64,000 bases of DNA from assembly GCF_000026145.1 (NCBI RefSeq), contig NC_009445.1:3348001-3412000 (forward strand), in the 5' to 3' direction. The translations under genes were made by a program, and so were the position numbers. The notes under the pieces are model-generated. The model saw only the letters and a list, made by a program, of their open reading frames with translations. It was not told the DNA's origin and searched no databases. The stretch is from Bradyrhizobium sp. ORS 278 (GTDB lineage Bacteria > Pseudomonadota > Alphaproteobacteria > Rhizobiales > Xanthobacteraceae). Each line of letters begins with the position of its first letter. The first letter of the stretch is position 1. This document shows positions 8,308-17,623 of the stretch, in pieces.

Positions 8308-9806
8308 TGGACACCTTCGCCGCGCTCGCGCATGGGATGGCGATCGCCGCCCAGCCCATGAACCTGCTTTACGCGCTGATCGGCGTGTTTCTCGGCACCG
8401 CCGTCGGCGTGCTGCCGGGCATCGGCCCGGCGCTCACCGTCGCGCTGCTGCTGCCGGTCACCTACAAGCTCGATCCCGGCGGCTCGCTGATCATGTTCGC
8501 CGGCATCTATTACGGCGGGATGTATGGCGGCTCGACCACCGCGATCTTGATCAACACGCCCGGCGAGAGTGCCTCGATGGCCACCGCGCTGGAGGGCAAC
8601 AAGATGGCCAAGGCCGGCCGCGGCGGCCCGGCGCTGGCGACCTCGGCGATCGGCTCGTTCGTCGCTGGCACCATCGCCACCATCGGTCTCGCGTTTCTCT
8701 CGCCCTATCTCGTCGACATCGCCGTTCGCTTCGGACCCGAGGATTACTTCGCGCTGATGTGCGTCGCCTTCGTCACGGTGTCCGCGACGTTCGGCGACTC
8801 CCCCATCCGCGGGCTGATCAGCCTGTTCATCGGGCTGACCCTCGGCCTTGTCGGCATCGACAAGCTCACCGGCCAGGCGCGGCTCGCCTTCGGCGTGCCC
8901 GAGTTGCTCGACGGCGTCGAGGTGACGACGCTTGCGGTCGGCCTGTTCGCCGTCGGCGAGGCGCTCTACGTCGCCTCGCGCCGCCATCACAGCGAGGAGA
9001 AGATCGAGGCGGTCAAAGGCTCGCTGTGGATGACGCGCGAGGATTGGAAGCGCTCGTGGAAGCCGTGGCTGCGCGGTACTGCGTTCGGCTTCCCGATCGG
9101 CGCGCTGCCGGCCGGCGGCGCCGAGATTCCGACCTTCCTGTCCTATTCGACGGAGCGGCGTCTGACCAAATATCCCGACCAGTTCGGCAAGGGCGCGATC
9201 GAAGGCGTCGCCGGGCCGGAGGCCGCGAACAACGCCTCCGCCGCGGGTACACTCGTGCCGCTGCTGACCCTGGGACTGCCGACCTCCGCCACCGCGGCGA
9301 TGATGCTCGCGGGGTTCCAGCAATATGGACTCAATCCGGGCCCGCTGCTGTTCGCTGAACGTCCCGATCTGGTCTGGGGCCTGATCGCGAGCCTGTTTAT
9401 CGCCAACACGATGCTGCTGGTCTTGAACCTGCCACTTGTCGGCCTGTGGGTGCGGCTGTTGAGAATCCCGACGCCCTGGCTCTATGCCGGCATCCTCGTG
9501 TTCGCGACCATGGGCACCATCGCCGCCAAGCCGTCGGTGGTCGAACTGTCGATGCTCGCCGGCTTCGGCGTGCTCGGCTTCCTGATGCGCCGCTTCGATT
9601 TTCCGATCGCCCCTGTCGTGGTTGGGCTGATCCTCGGACCGATCGCCGAGAGCCAGCTGCGACGCGCGCTCGCCATCAGCCTCGGCGATCCCATGACCTT
9701 GCTGCAATCTCCGATCTCTGCCACCTTGCTGGTCGTCGCGCTGATCGCGCTGGTCGCGCCGTTCATCCTGAAGGGGCTCGGGCGCTTCAAGGCGAACGAG
9801 GATTGA
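8307..9806 (+). CDS. tctA: Tripartite tricarboxylate transporter large permease (TctA)
   Basis: A 499-residue permease with about 11-12 membrane segments. Family signatures are [20 protein letters not shown] near the N terminus, [19 protein letters not shown], and [20 protein letters not shown]. With the binding protein TctC and small subunit TctB upstream it forms a secondary, ion-driven carboxylate uptake system. Length is normal for the family (about 500). It is the last gene of the operon. Confidence 0.93.
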   Translation: MDTFAALAHGMAIAAQPMNLLYALIGVFLGTAVGVLPGIGPALTVALLLPVTYKLDPGGSLIMFAGIYYGGMYGGSTTAILINTPGESASMATALEGNKMAKAGRGGPALATSAIGSFVAGTIATIGLAFLSPYLVDIAVRFGPEDYFALMCVAFVTVSATFGDSPIRGLISLFIGLTLGLVGIDKLTGQARLAFGVPELLDGVEVTTLAVGLFAVGEALYVASRRHHSEEKIEAVKGSLWMTREDWKRSWKPWLRGTAFGFPIGALPAGGAEIPTFLSYSTERRLTKYPDQFGKGAIEGVAGPEAANNASAAGTLVPLLTLGLPTSATAAMMLAGFQQYGLNPGPLLFAERPDLVWGLIASLFIANTMLLVLNLPLVGLWVRLLRIPTPWLYAGILVFATMGTIAAKPSVVELSMLAGFGVLGFLMRRFDFPIAPVVVGLILGPIAESQLRRALAISLGDPMTLLQSPISATLLVVALIALVAPFILKGLGRFKANED

Positions 9807-9859
9807 GCACGACGCGATCCGCGGTCTGGCGCGGCTGATGTTCGAGCGCAGGCGACGCG

Positions 9860-11077
9860 ATGAGGCTGATATCCGTGGTCATCATGGCGACAGCGCTGTT
9901 CGGCGGCGGCCTGCCGGCACAGGCCGAGGGCTCGTTCTGCCCAGGCCTGATCAAGGCCGTGGCTCCGAAGCTCGCAGAGCGGGAGGCGGTGTTCATTCGC
10001 AGCTATGAGCCGGCCGCCGGTGAGGGGGAGCTGCCGCTCGGCCTGTCCACGACGGCCTTCGTCTACGACAATGCGCTCGCCGCGATCGCGCTGGTGGCCT
10101 GTGGCCAGGTCGACCAGGCACGGATCATCGGCAAAGCCCTGATGCAAGCGGCGACCTATGATCGAACCTTCGACGATGGCCGTCTCCGCAATGCCTATCG
10201 GGCCGGGCCGGTCGGCCGGGGGGCGGCGCTCCTGCCAGGCTGGTGGGACTACGCCAGGAACATCTGGGGCGAGGATCCCGCGCAGGACGGCACGTCCACC
10301 GGCAATGTCGCATGGGCGGCGCTGGCGCTGCTGACCCTGCATCAGGCAACGGGGGAGACGGCCTATCTGTCCAGCGCGCGGCGGCTGATGGACTGGATCA
10401 TCGCCCATGCCGCAAGCGGCTCTGATGGCTTCAGCGGCGGCTTTCACGGCTATGATCCGCAGCAGGTGCGGCTGACCTGGATGTCGACCGAGCACAACAC
10501 GGATGTCTATGCCGTCGCCGCGTGGCTCGCTCGCCTCACATCCGAGCCCCGCTATCAGGACGCGGCAAGAGCGGCGCGCCGGCTGCTCGAGCGCACCTTC
10601 CGCGGCGATCACTTTCTGCTCGGCACCAAGCCCGACGGCAGCATCGCCGAAAGCGATCTGCTGGCTCTCGACGTGCAGCTGTGGCCATGGATGGCCGTGC
10701 CGGATGCGCTCGATTGGCGCAAGGCGCTGGGCTTTGCCGAGCGAAATCTCGCCGTCGACGGCGGCTTCGATTTCAACGGCAACCGCGACGGTGTCTGGGT
10801 CGAGGGCACGGCGCAAGCTGCGCTCGCCTATCGCATGATCGGCAACTCCGCTGCGAGCCAGCGGCTGCTGACCGGCCTGCAGGCCGACGGCACGGCGTCC
10901 GGGCTACTGAATGCGACGCGTGGCGCGCGGCTCACGACCGGCCTGTCGATCGATCCGAGCGGGGCGAGCAAGATCCCCGATTTCTTCTACTACAAGCGTC
11001 CGCATCTCGGCGCGACGGCATGGGCGGTGCTCGCCGAGACCGGCTGGAATCCGTTCACCGGCGTGAGAGTGCCCTGA
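9860..11077 (+). CDS. Predicted secreted six-hairpin (alpha/alpha)6-barrel protein
   Basis: A 405-residue protein with a Sec signal peptide (MRLISVVIMATALFGGGLPA, cut near AQA). The body shows repeated helix-hairpin units with YDNALAAIALVACG, GNVAWAALALLTLHQ, NTDVYAVAAWLARL and HLGATAWAVLAETG; this matches the six-hairpin glycosidase-like fold of many polysaccharide-acting proteins. No catalytic pair can be assigned with confidence. It lies 53 bases after tctA but has no evident link to it. Could equally be a non-enzymatic periplasmic protein of the fold. Confidence 0.65.
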   Translation: MRLISVVIMATALFGGGLPAQAEGSFCPGLIKAVAPKLAEREAVFIRSYEPAAGEGELPLGLSTTAFVYDNALAAIALVACGQVDQARIIGKALMQAATYDRTFDDGRLRNAYRAGPVGRGAALLPGWWDYARNIWGEDPAQDGTSTGNVAWAALALLTLHQATGETAYLSSARRLMDWIIAHAASGSDGFSGGFHGYDPQQVRLTWMSTEHNTDVYAVAAWLARLTSEPRYQDAARAARRLLERTFRGDHFLLGTKPDGSIAESDLLALDVQLWPWMAVPDALDWRKALGFAERNLAVDGGFDFNGNRDGVWVEGTAQAALAYRMIGNSAASQRLLTGLQADGTASGLLNATRGARLTTGLSIDPSGASKIPDFFYYKRPHLGATAWAVLAETGWNPFTGVRVP

Positions 11078-11188
11078 GGTTCCGTCCTCCGACGCGCCGG
11101 GCTGATCCATCCATCAGCGCCGGCGCTGCGCGGCCTGAGCGAGTTCGGCGGCCTGGAGTTTTCCACGCAGCGCGTGCGAGCCCGCATG

Positions 11189-11869
11189 TCATCGCTGCGC
11201 TTCCTCGATCTTGTCCAGCACGCGCTCCGGCGCGATGTCCTTGGAGGCGTCGCGCAGCTCGGGCTTGGCGTCCGGCTCGATTCCCATGCGCTTGGCCATC
11301 TGGTTCAGCAGCGTCACCACCTGTGTCAGCTCGTGCTCGGTGAGCAGGCTGATCTGCAGATCGAGATCTGCGCGCTTATCGGCTTCGCCGGCCATCCGGT
11401 TCTGTGAGATGAGCACAAAGGTGGAGAGGAAGATCGCCTCGACGGAGGCGATCATCGCCAGCACCACGAAGCTCTCGTCCCAGGCGGGCACGCCGGGAAT
11501 GAGGTGCAGGTTGGCGATGATCCAGAAGCCGAACACGGCCAGATGCAGATAGACGAAGATCATCGAGCCGGTGAAGCCGGTGATCGCGTCGGCGACCTTC
11601 TGCTGCGTGGTTGCCTCGCTCTGCTCGCGCTTGCGGCGGTCGACCAGCGCCTGGATGTTGCGCTCGAGCGCGGGCGTTAGCCCCGGACTTGGGGTGGGAT
11701 GCGGTGCCAGCTCTTCGGTCATGCGATCAGAACGAAACCTCGCGGCCAAGTGTTCCAACGTCCGCTCGTCAACCAACACCACCGACAGCTGTGGCCGTGA
11801 GGCCACGCAGGCCCAATCTTGGTCGGTCTCCATCATTTGGCGGAGGCGCCGGGCGGTTGCGCTTGGCAA
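11189..11869 (-). CDS. DUF1003 membrane protein
   Basis: A protein of up to 226 residues; the conserved DUF1003 core starts near VADAITGFTGSMIFVYLHLA with two membrane helices (about residues 97-120 and 136-156) joined by NLHLIPGVPAWDESFVVL, followed by a QNRMAGEADKRADLDLQISL helix. Function of the family is unknown to me. The start is uncertain: ATG 11869, ATG 11833 or ATG 11722 are all possible, and none has a strong ribosome site; the shortest keeps the whole conserved part. It is divergent from the outer-membrane protein gene and overlaps nothing. Confidence 0.75.
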   Translation of the reverse strand: MPSATARRLRQMMETDQDWACVASRPQLSVVLVDERTLEHLAARFRSDRMTEELAPHPTPSPGLTPALERNIQALVDRRKREQSEATTQQKVADAITGFTGSMIFVYLHLAVFGFWIIANLHLIPGVPAWDESFVVLAMIASVEAIFLSTFVLISQNRMAGEADKRADLDLQISLLTEHELTQVVTLLNQMAKRMGIEPDAKPELRDASKDIAPERVLDKIEEAQR

Positions 11870-11910
11870 GCAGCAATCTCGCTGTTTTTCGATTGCAGAT
11901 GGGAATAGTC

Positions 11911-13194
11911 ATGAGCACCGCGCTTCGTCGTAACGTGTCGATCCTCAGCCTCATGCTTGTATCGGCGAGCGCCTCGGCCGCCGAGGTTGACGATCTCAAC
12001 GCCCGCTTGGCGAAGTTGGAACGGGAGAACGCGGCGATGCGGATGGAGAACGCGGCGCTGCGCGAGAACAAGCGGTTACGCGACGAAAACGGCAGGCTGC
12101 GCTCGGCGCAGGATGCCGAGGCTGTGCGATCCGCCACGTCCGGCGGCTTCGGCCGATCTGCCGCCGATCGAAGCGCGGCGCCCGCTCCGGCGCGCCTTGG
12201 ACTGAACAACAAAGATCCTTATCGCAGCTTTGCGTCGGCGGATGGTCCCGCCGCGTACACGGCGGCGGCTCGTCCCGCGGGGGGCGTGCTGAAGATCTGG
12301 GGTGAGGGCGGCGCCATCTGGAGCGGGGGCGATCGGTTTGTCCAGGATGCGGGCACGCCGCTCGCTTTTTTTCCCAACACGCCCGTGTCGCCGCCGCTCG
12401 ATCTGACGCCCAAGGTCGGTTGGGAGGCCGCCACCGGATTCGACTATCTGATCGCCGGCTCGCCGTGGCACGTCAGCGGCCAGCTCCGCTACGGTCAGAG
12501 CGGCCAGGCCAGCGCACAAATCGCGTCATCCGGACGGCTTGATCTCGGACAGGGCCGCGTCATCACCGCGTCCGACACGTTCGGCGCAACCTATCAGGAA
12601 TCGCGTTGGCTGGCCGACATCGCCATCGGGCGCGACGTGTTTGCGACCGGGCCGGCGGCGCTTCAGGTCAAGGGGGGACTGCGGCTGCTCGACTTCGAGA
12701 CCCGCGCGACCAACTCCGATCTGCTGCGACAGAATGCGAGCATCGTCAATTTCGGCAACGCGGTCTTCACCAATGTCGACGTCGCGCAGGTGAACGACGG
12801 CGAAAATCGCAACAGCTTTCTTGGGGCCGGCCCGCGTGTCGGCGTGGAAGGCTCGATTCCCTTCGCCGGCCGCTGGTCGCTCGATTATCTCAGCGACATT
12901 GCCGTTCTGTTCGGCGTGCAGCGCAACGTCGTCAACAGCAGGTCCCAGTCATCCGCCAGCGTGCCCGGGCTGGCGCAACCCGGCACCAGCGCCACCTTCT
13001 CAATGGAGCGTAACACTGCGCTGTTCAATGCCGATCTGCAGTTCGGCCTGTCCTATGGGATCACCGACAACGTCAAGCTCGGCGGAAGCTACCGAGTCGA
13101 CGCCGTGATCAACACGCAGGATACGGCCTTCACGCCGAACCGCTATACGCACGGTCCGCGATTGACCGTGACGGGACAATTCGATGCGCGTTGA
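11911..13194 (+). CDS. Lpg1974-like pore-forming outer membrane protein
   Basis: A 427-residue protein: signal peptide (MSTALRRNVSILSLMLVSAS, cut after ASA), a short coiled coil of E/N/R heptads at about residues 26-60, a linker, then a beta-barrel from about residue 115 with alternating hydrophobic strands (KVGWEAATGFDYLIAGSPWH, ISRQ-free Gly/Asn/Asp turns) and a C-terminal strand PRLTVTGQFDAR. The pattern matches the Lpg1974 family of Legionella MOMP-like proteins, common in Bradyrhizobium, as I remember it. The coiled coil would trimerise or contact peptidoglycan. ATG 11899 is an alternative start four codons upstream. Confidence 0.7.
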   Translation: MSTALRRNVSILSLMLVSASASAAEVDDLNARLAKLERENAAMRMENAALRENKRLRDENGRLRSAQDAEAVRSATSGGFGRSAADRSAAPAPARLGLNNKDPYRSFASADGPAAYTAAARPAGGVLKIWGEGGAIWSGGDRFVQDAGTPLAFFPNTPVSPPLDLTPKVGWEAATGFDYLIAGSPWHVSGQLRYGQSGQASAQIASSGRLDLGQGRVITASDTFGATYQESRWLADIAIGRDVFATGPAALQVKGGLRLLDFETRATNSDLLRQNASIVNFGNAVFTNVDVAQVNDGENRNSFLGAGPRVGVEGSIPFAGRWSLDYLSDIAVLFGVQRNVVNSRSQSSASVPGLAQPGTSATFSMERNTALFNADLQFGLSYGITDNVKLGGSYRVDAVINTQDTAFTPNRYTHGPRLTVTGQFDAR

Positions 13195-13254
13195 CGGCCT
13201 GAACTGAACCGCGCCGCTTCGGGTTCAGCCGGTGTTCGATGATCCGGCTGGAGA

Positions 13255-15477
13255 TCAGGCCTCGATCGCATGCTTGATCCGCTGCCGGGTCAGCGGCAGG
13301 TCACGCAACCGGCGGCCGATCGCATGAGCGACGGCATTGCCGATCGCGGCGGCTGCCGGTCCTTGCGCGGTCTCGCCCGCACCGAGAAACGGCAGGCCCG
13401 GGCGGTTGATGAGATGCACCTCAATGCTGTCCGGCACCGAGTTGAAGCGCAGGATCGGATAGCTCTGCCAGTCGATGCTGGTGATTCTCGTGTCGTCATG
13501 GGTGACGCTTTCGTACAGCGTCCAGCTCATCGACTGGATGATTCCGCCCTCGATCTGGTTGGTGAGACCGTCGGGATTGATGATCTCACCGGCATCGACC
13601 GCCGCCACCGCGCGCACGAGTCGCGCGCGACCCGTGTCACGGTTGACCTCGACGTCAGCGGCTATGGCGCAGTAGGCCGCCAGGTTCTTGTAGCGTGCGA
13701 AGGCGAAGCCGCGGCCGTGTCCGGCCGGGAGTTTGTCACCTCGGCTCCACCCGAACGCGCTCGCCGCTTTGTCGATGACGTCGCGGCCACGCGCATCCGT
13801 CAGGTGCTTGAGCCGGAACGCGACGGGATCAGCGCCCGCCAGCAGCGCGAGCTCGTCGATAAAACTCTCGATCGAGAACACGTTGTGATAGGCGCCGAGC
13901 GAGCGCAGCGCCGAGACGCGCAACGGCATCTGCTTGATGAAGTGGTGCGTCACGGTGGCGTTGGGGAATGTGTAGATCGGGATCGCGTTGCGGTCGCCGC
14001 CGCCTTCGGGAAGCGGCAGCGGCTTGGGGGCGGGCTCCGCGACCGGATCGGCCTTGTGCTGGGCGGCCAGCAGGCTGCCGGCGCCGCCCGGCCGCATCGA
14101 ATGGGTGTTGCTCCAGACCTCATACCGCCAGTCGGCGATCTTGCCGTCGGCATCGAGCGACGCCTTGGCCTGCGTGAGCATGGCCGGGCCGAATGGCTCC
14201 CATGCATGCTCCTGCTCGCGCATCCACTGCACCCGGATCGGACGGCCCGGCAGCTCGCGCGCGATCAGTGCCGCGTCAGCGGCGGCGTCATCAGCGCCGT
14301 TATGGCCGTAGCAGCCGGAGCCCTCGGCATGGATGACGCGAACCTTGTCGGGCGGCAGCTGCAGCATCTCGGCAATCGCCTGGCGGTCGGGGAAGACGCC
14401 CTGGGTGTGGCTCCACACAGTCATCGCGCCGTCCACGAACTGCGCCAGCGCGCAGGACGGGCCGATCGAGCCGTGCGCCTGATAGGGGCGCGTGTAGCTT
14501 GCCTCGAGTGTTCTCGTGCCCGTTGCGGCGGCCGGGTTGGCGATGTTGAGAATGATCGAATCCTGTGCGGGCAGGCCGGTCAGCAGCTGTCGCGGATCGC
14601 CCTGCGCCGGCAAGCTCGCCTTCTCCCGCCACTGGCTGCGCGCGGCGAGCGCAATCATGGCTCTGATCGCCTGGAATTCCTTTTCGGCGACCACCGCAAG
14701 GAAATTGCCGTTCCTGACGACCTTGACCACACCGGGCATCGCTTCGACCTCGGCGCTGTCGAGAGTTGTCAATTGCGCGCCATAGCTGGGTGGACGCACT
14801 ACACGCGCGTGCAACATGCCGCTCGGACGCATGTCCTGGACATAGGCAGCGCCGCCAGTCACCTTGGCCGGAATGTCCACGCGCGGCAGCGGCTTGCCCA
14901 TCGCGGTGAAGCGCGCGGTTCCCTTCAGTGGCGAGGTCGGTTCGGCTTCGATATGCAACGTGTCGCCGACGACAAGCTCGCCATAGGAGATGCGCGTGCC
15001 ATCTGGTGCGACGACAGCGCCGCTGTCGGTTCGCAGCTGATCTGCTGAGAGATTGAGTCGCTGCGACGCCCGGGTGATCAGCAGCGCGCGCGCCTGGGCC
15101 GCGGCGTTGCGGATCGCGGTGCCGCTGTCCTGCATCGAATGGCTGCCGGAGGTGTAGCCCTCATTGGCTGTGAGGCCGGTATCGGCCGTGACCAGCTTCA
15201 ATCCTGAGACGGGCACGTCGAGCTCCTCGGCGGCGACTTGCCGTAGCGCGGTCTTGAGGCCCTGGCCGAGCTCCGCCTTGCCGGTCAGCACCGTGATCTC
15301 GCCGCGGGCATCGATGCGGATCCAGGAGTCGAGATAGGGGGCGCCGGTCAAGCTGCCCGGCCGCTTCACGCCACCCGGTAACGGCTGCGCGGCGGTGTCG
15401 CGCAGGGCGAAACTGACGATCAGGGCGCCGCCGCCGAGCAGGACGCCACGACGATCGAGGGTGATAGTTGACGTCAT
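13255..15477 (-). CDS. Molybdopterin-dependent aldehyde/isoquinoline oxidoreductase, beta subunit
   Basis: A 740-residue large subunit of the isoquinoline 1-oxidoreductase (IorB) type. It starts with a Tat-type signal (LDRRGVLLGGGALIVSFAL), so the enzyme is exported folded with its molybdenum cofactor. Key segments: GKAELGQGLKTALRQVAAEE, GYTSGSHSMQDSGTAIRNAA, GSGCYGHNGADDAAADAALI, and GLPFLGAGETAQGPAAAAIG with the catalytic Glu in AGE. Its ATG overlaps the stop of the 2Fe-2S subunit gene (ATGA), and the cytochrome gene overlaps that in turn, so three subunits are co-translated. Electrons would pass from Mo through 2Fe-2S to the triheme cytochrome. An open frame continues 220 codons upstream through the neighbouring genes but is not part of the protein. 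Confidence 0.88.
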   Translation of the reverse strand: MTSTITLDRRGVLLGGGALIVSFALRDTAAQPLPGGVKRPGSLTGAPYLDSWIRIDARGEITVLTGKAELGQGLKTALRQVAAEELDVPVSGLKLVTADTGLTANEGYTSGSHSMQDSGTAIRNAAAQARALLITRASQRLNLSADQLRTDSGAVVAPDGTRISYGELVVGDTLHIEAEPTSPLKGTARFTAMGKPLPRVDIPAKVTGGAAYVQDMRPSGMLHARVVRPPSYGAQLTTLDSAEVEAMPGVVKVVRNGNFLAVVAEKEFQAIRAMIALAARSQWREKASLPAQGDPRQLLTGLPAQDSIILNIANPAAATGTRTLEASYTRPYQAHGSIGPSCALAQFVDGAMTVWSHTQGVFPDRQAIAEMLQLPPDKVRVIHAEGSGCYGHNGADDAAADAALIARELPGRPIRVQWMREQEHAWEPFGPAMLTQAKASLDADGKIADWRYEVWSNTHSMRPGGAGSLLAAQHKADPVAEPAPKPLPLPEGGGDRNAIPIYTFPNATVTHHFIKQMPLRVSALRSLGAYHNVFSIESFIDELALLAGADPVAFRLKHLTDARGRDVIDKAASAFGWSRGDKLPAGHGRGFAFARYKNLAAYCAIAADVEVNRDTGRARLVRAVAAVDAGEIINPDGLTNQIEGGIIQSMSWTLYESVTHDDTRITSIDWQSYPILRFNSVPDSIEVHLINRPGLPFLGAGETAQGPAAAAIGNAVAHAIGRRLRDLPLTRQRIKHAIEA

Positions 15478-15965
15478 AACCTGCCTCCCTCGGTGCCGGC
15501 ATCGGCCCGGCGCACCATGTCCGCGGCCCGATGCACCGCGCGCAGGATGCGCATGTGCGTGCCGCAACGACAGAGATGCGGCGCCAGCTCGGCGCGGATC
15601 TGCAGGTCGGTCGGGCTGGCATTGCGCTGCAGCAGTGCATGCGCGCGCATCATCATGCCCGGGATACAGTAGCCGCATTGCGCGGCCTGCTCTTCGATGA
15701 AGGCGCGCTGGATCGGGGCCGGCGCTTCCTCCGTGCCCAATCCTTCGAGCGTGGTGATCTTGCGGCCTGCGAGAAGCAGGACGGGCGTGATGCAGGAGAA
15801 TACGGCCTCGCCGTCGATCATGACCGTGCAAGCGCCGCATTGGCCTAGCCCGCAGCCATATTTCGCCGCGTTGAGTGCGAGATCGTCGCGCAGCACGTAG
15901 AGCAGCGGCGTGTCCGGCTCCGCGTCCACCTGGTGATCGCGGCCGTTGATCGTGAGGGTCATCAT
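15474..15965 (-). CDS. 2Fe-2S subunit of molybdenum hydroxylase (IorA-like)
   Basis: A 163-residue electron-transfer subunit with both iron-sulfur centres of the family: a plant-type ferredoxin centre CGLGQCGACTVMIDGEAVFSC and a C-terminal helical centre CGYCIPGMMM...HLCRCGTHMRI. Two ATGs in tandem (15965 and 15962) overlap the stop of the upstream cytochrome gene; the first is taken here. It bridges the molybdenum subunit and the multiheme cytochrome. Confidence 0.9.
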   Translation of the reverse strand: MMTLTINGRDHQVDAEPDTPLLYVLRDDLALNAAKYGCGLGQCGACTVMIDGEAVFSCITPVLLLAGRKITTLEGLGTEEAPAPIQRAFIEEQAAQCGYCIPGMMMRAHALLQRNASPTDLQIRAELAPHLCRCGTHMRILRAVHRAADMVRRADAGTEGGRL

Positions 15966-17371
15966 GGCTGGCCTCGCGTCGTCCCGGTGATGCTGATGTT
16001 GGGCGGCTCGGCCGCCGTGCGGAGGAAGCTCGCCTGTGCCCGGCGTGCCCCGGCGAGGGTCTGATCGAGATGGCTCCACGGCGGCTGCGTGCTGAAGCGG
16101 GCGCGGAGGAATGCAAGCAGCGCGCTTGCCTGCGCATCGGTCAGGCTCGCGGCGAAGCCCGGCATGATTGGGCTGCGTTCACCGTCGCGCGGCGGCAGGC
16201 CGTACAGCACGGTGTTGGCGACGTTGCGGGCGTCTGGCGCGCTGATGCCGGTGGAGCGATGCAGGTCGATGCCGCCATAGGGGAGGGGACGCGCGCTCTC
16301 ATGGCAGTTGGCGCAGGCGGCGGCATAGATCGCCGCGCCATCCGCGTTGTTGGAGGGCGCGGACCCGGTGTTCGCTGTTGAGACGGAGGCTTGCGGGAGG
16401 CCTGCTGGCGGCTTGGACTGACTTGCGGCGGCGTCGGCAACTCCGGCCTCCGGGCGCCGCGACCGATCCCGCGGAGGACCGAAGATGTCGGCCGTATAGG
16501 TTGCGATCGCTCGGACATCATCCGCGTCCACGGAAGCCAGATTGTTGACGACCTGCGCCATCGGCCCGCGCGCGACGCCGTGATCCCTCTGCCAGCCGTG
16601 ACGCAGATAGTCGAGCAGCGCGTCCCCGGTCCATGGCACCGGCGCCGGCGACTGTGCATTCAGCGCATAGGCCTGCCAATTATCGGCCTCACCGCCGCCG
16701 AAGCTGGCTGCCTTCCGTTCGGCGCCGAGCGCATTGCGCGGCGTGTGGCACGCGCCGCAATGCGCGAGGCCCTCGACGAGATATTGCCCGCGGTTCCAGG
16801 CGGCGCTCCGGGCGGGATCCGGCGTCACCTCGCCGCGGCGCAGGAACAGCAGCTTCCAGCCGGCCAAAATGGGTCTGACGTTGAAGGGGAAGGTGAGGTG
16901 ATTGTCGGGCGGCGCCACATGCACCGGCTCGCGCGTCATCAGATAGGCATAGAGCGCGCTGTTGTCCTCAGGGCTCACATGGGTGAAGTGATCATAGGGA
17001 AAGGTCGGATAGAGATGCTGTCCGGCACGATCGATGCCGGAGGCCATCGCGCGCTGAAACGCAGCCTCGGACCAGCGGCCGATGCCCGTGTCCGGATCAG
17101 GCGTGATGTTGGTCGAAAAGATTGTTCCGAATGGCGTGGCCACAGGAAGCCCGCCGGCGAAATCCTTGCCGCCCTTGAAGGTGTGACAGTCGGCGCAATT
17201 GCCGATAGCCGCGAGTTGCCGGCCGCGCTTGACCAGTGCGGGATCGAAGGCCTTTGCGCTGGGCGGATCGATCGCGGCGATCGCAGGTCGCCACGTCATC
17301 GCAAGGGCGGCCGCGCCGAGGATCACCAGCAGCGTCAGGAGCGCGAGGCCGAACCGTTTCGAAAGGGACAT
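15962..17371 (-). CDS. Three-heme membrane-anchored c-type cytochrome, dehydrogenase electron acceptor
   Basis: A 469-residue cytochrome with an N-terminal hydrophobic anchor (residues 8-26) and three CXXCH sites: CADCH near residue 59, CGACH near 206 and CANCH near 353. The arrangement is that of the gluconate/alcohol dehydrogenase cytochrome subunit family, which carries electrons from periplasmic dehydrogenases to quinone or a terminal oxidase. It is the first gene of the operon with the 2Fe-2S and Mo subunits. A low-complexity Ala/Pro/Ser linker (about 310-340) precedes the third heme domain. Confidence 0.88.
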   Translation of the reverse strand: MSLSKRFGLALLTLLVILGAAALAMTWRPAIAAIDPPSAKAFDPALVKRGRQLAAIGNCADCHTFKGGKDFAGGLPVATPFGTIFSTNITPDPDTGIGRWSEAAFQRAMASGIDRAGQHLYPTFPYDHFTHVSPEDNSALYAYLMTREPVHVAPPDNHLTFPFNVRPILAGWKLLFLRRGEVTPDPARSAAWNRGQYLVEGLAHCGACHTPRNALGAERKAASFGGGEADNWQAYALNAQSPAPVPWTGDALLDYLRHGWQRDHGVARGPMAQVVNNLASVDADDVRAIATYTADIFGPPRDRSRRPEAGVADAAASQSKPPAGLPQASVSTANTGSAPSNNADGAAIYAAACANCHESARPLPYGGIDLHRSTGISAPDARNVANTVLYGLPPRDGERSPIMPGFAASLTDAQASALLAFLRARFSTQPPWSHLDQTLAGARRAQASFLRTAAEPPNISITGTTRGQP

Positions 17372-17536
17372 GCAGACGCTGTTCTCGTGGCGTCAGACAA
17401 CGATCCCCAGCATGATCGGTTTCACGGCAAAAGCGCCATTCACTGCTGCTTCAATTTGAAGGCGCTGCACCGCAGCGCCGATACCCGATCGATGGCTCAT
17501 CGAGCGAAGATCGCGAGCGGCCACTATCCCTCAGCA

Positions 17537-17613
17537 TGTCATTGCGAGCGCAGCGAAGCAATCCAGAGTCCCGCCCATCACTGTGGATCGCTTCGCTGCG
17601 CTCGCGATGACGG
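17537..17613. repeat. REP-like palindrome, cattgcgagcg family
   Basis: Arms tgtcattgcgagcgcagcga and a reverse-complement arm ending gctcgcgatgacggg. It lies in the 252-base gap upstream of the cytochrome gene and downstream of the MFS gene, where nothing coding was seen. Confidence 0.8.
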
Positions 17614-17623
17614 GAGGGGCCTA

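Noticed and set aside
13270..15048. 592-codon + strand frame opposite the molybdenum subunit
   Set aside because: Shadow frame rich in Arg, Asp and His with no domain; the minus-strand gene carries all catalytic motifs.
13255..16137. 960-residue fusion of molybdenum and upstream regions
   Set aside because: The extra 220 codons overlap the 2Fe-2S gene in another frame; the real protein begins with its Tat signal at 15477.
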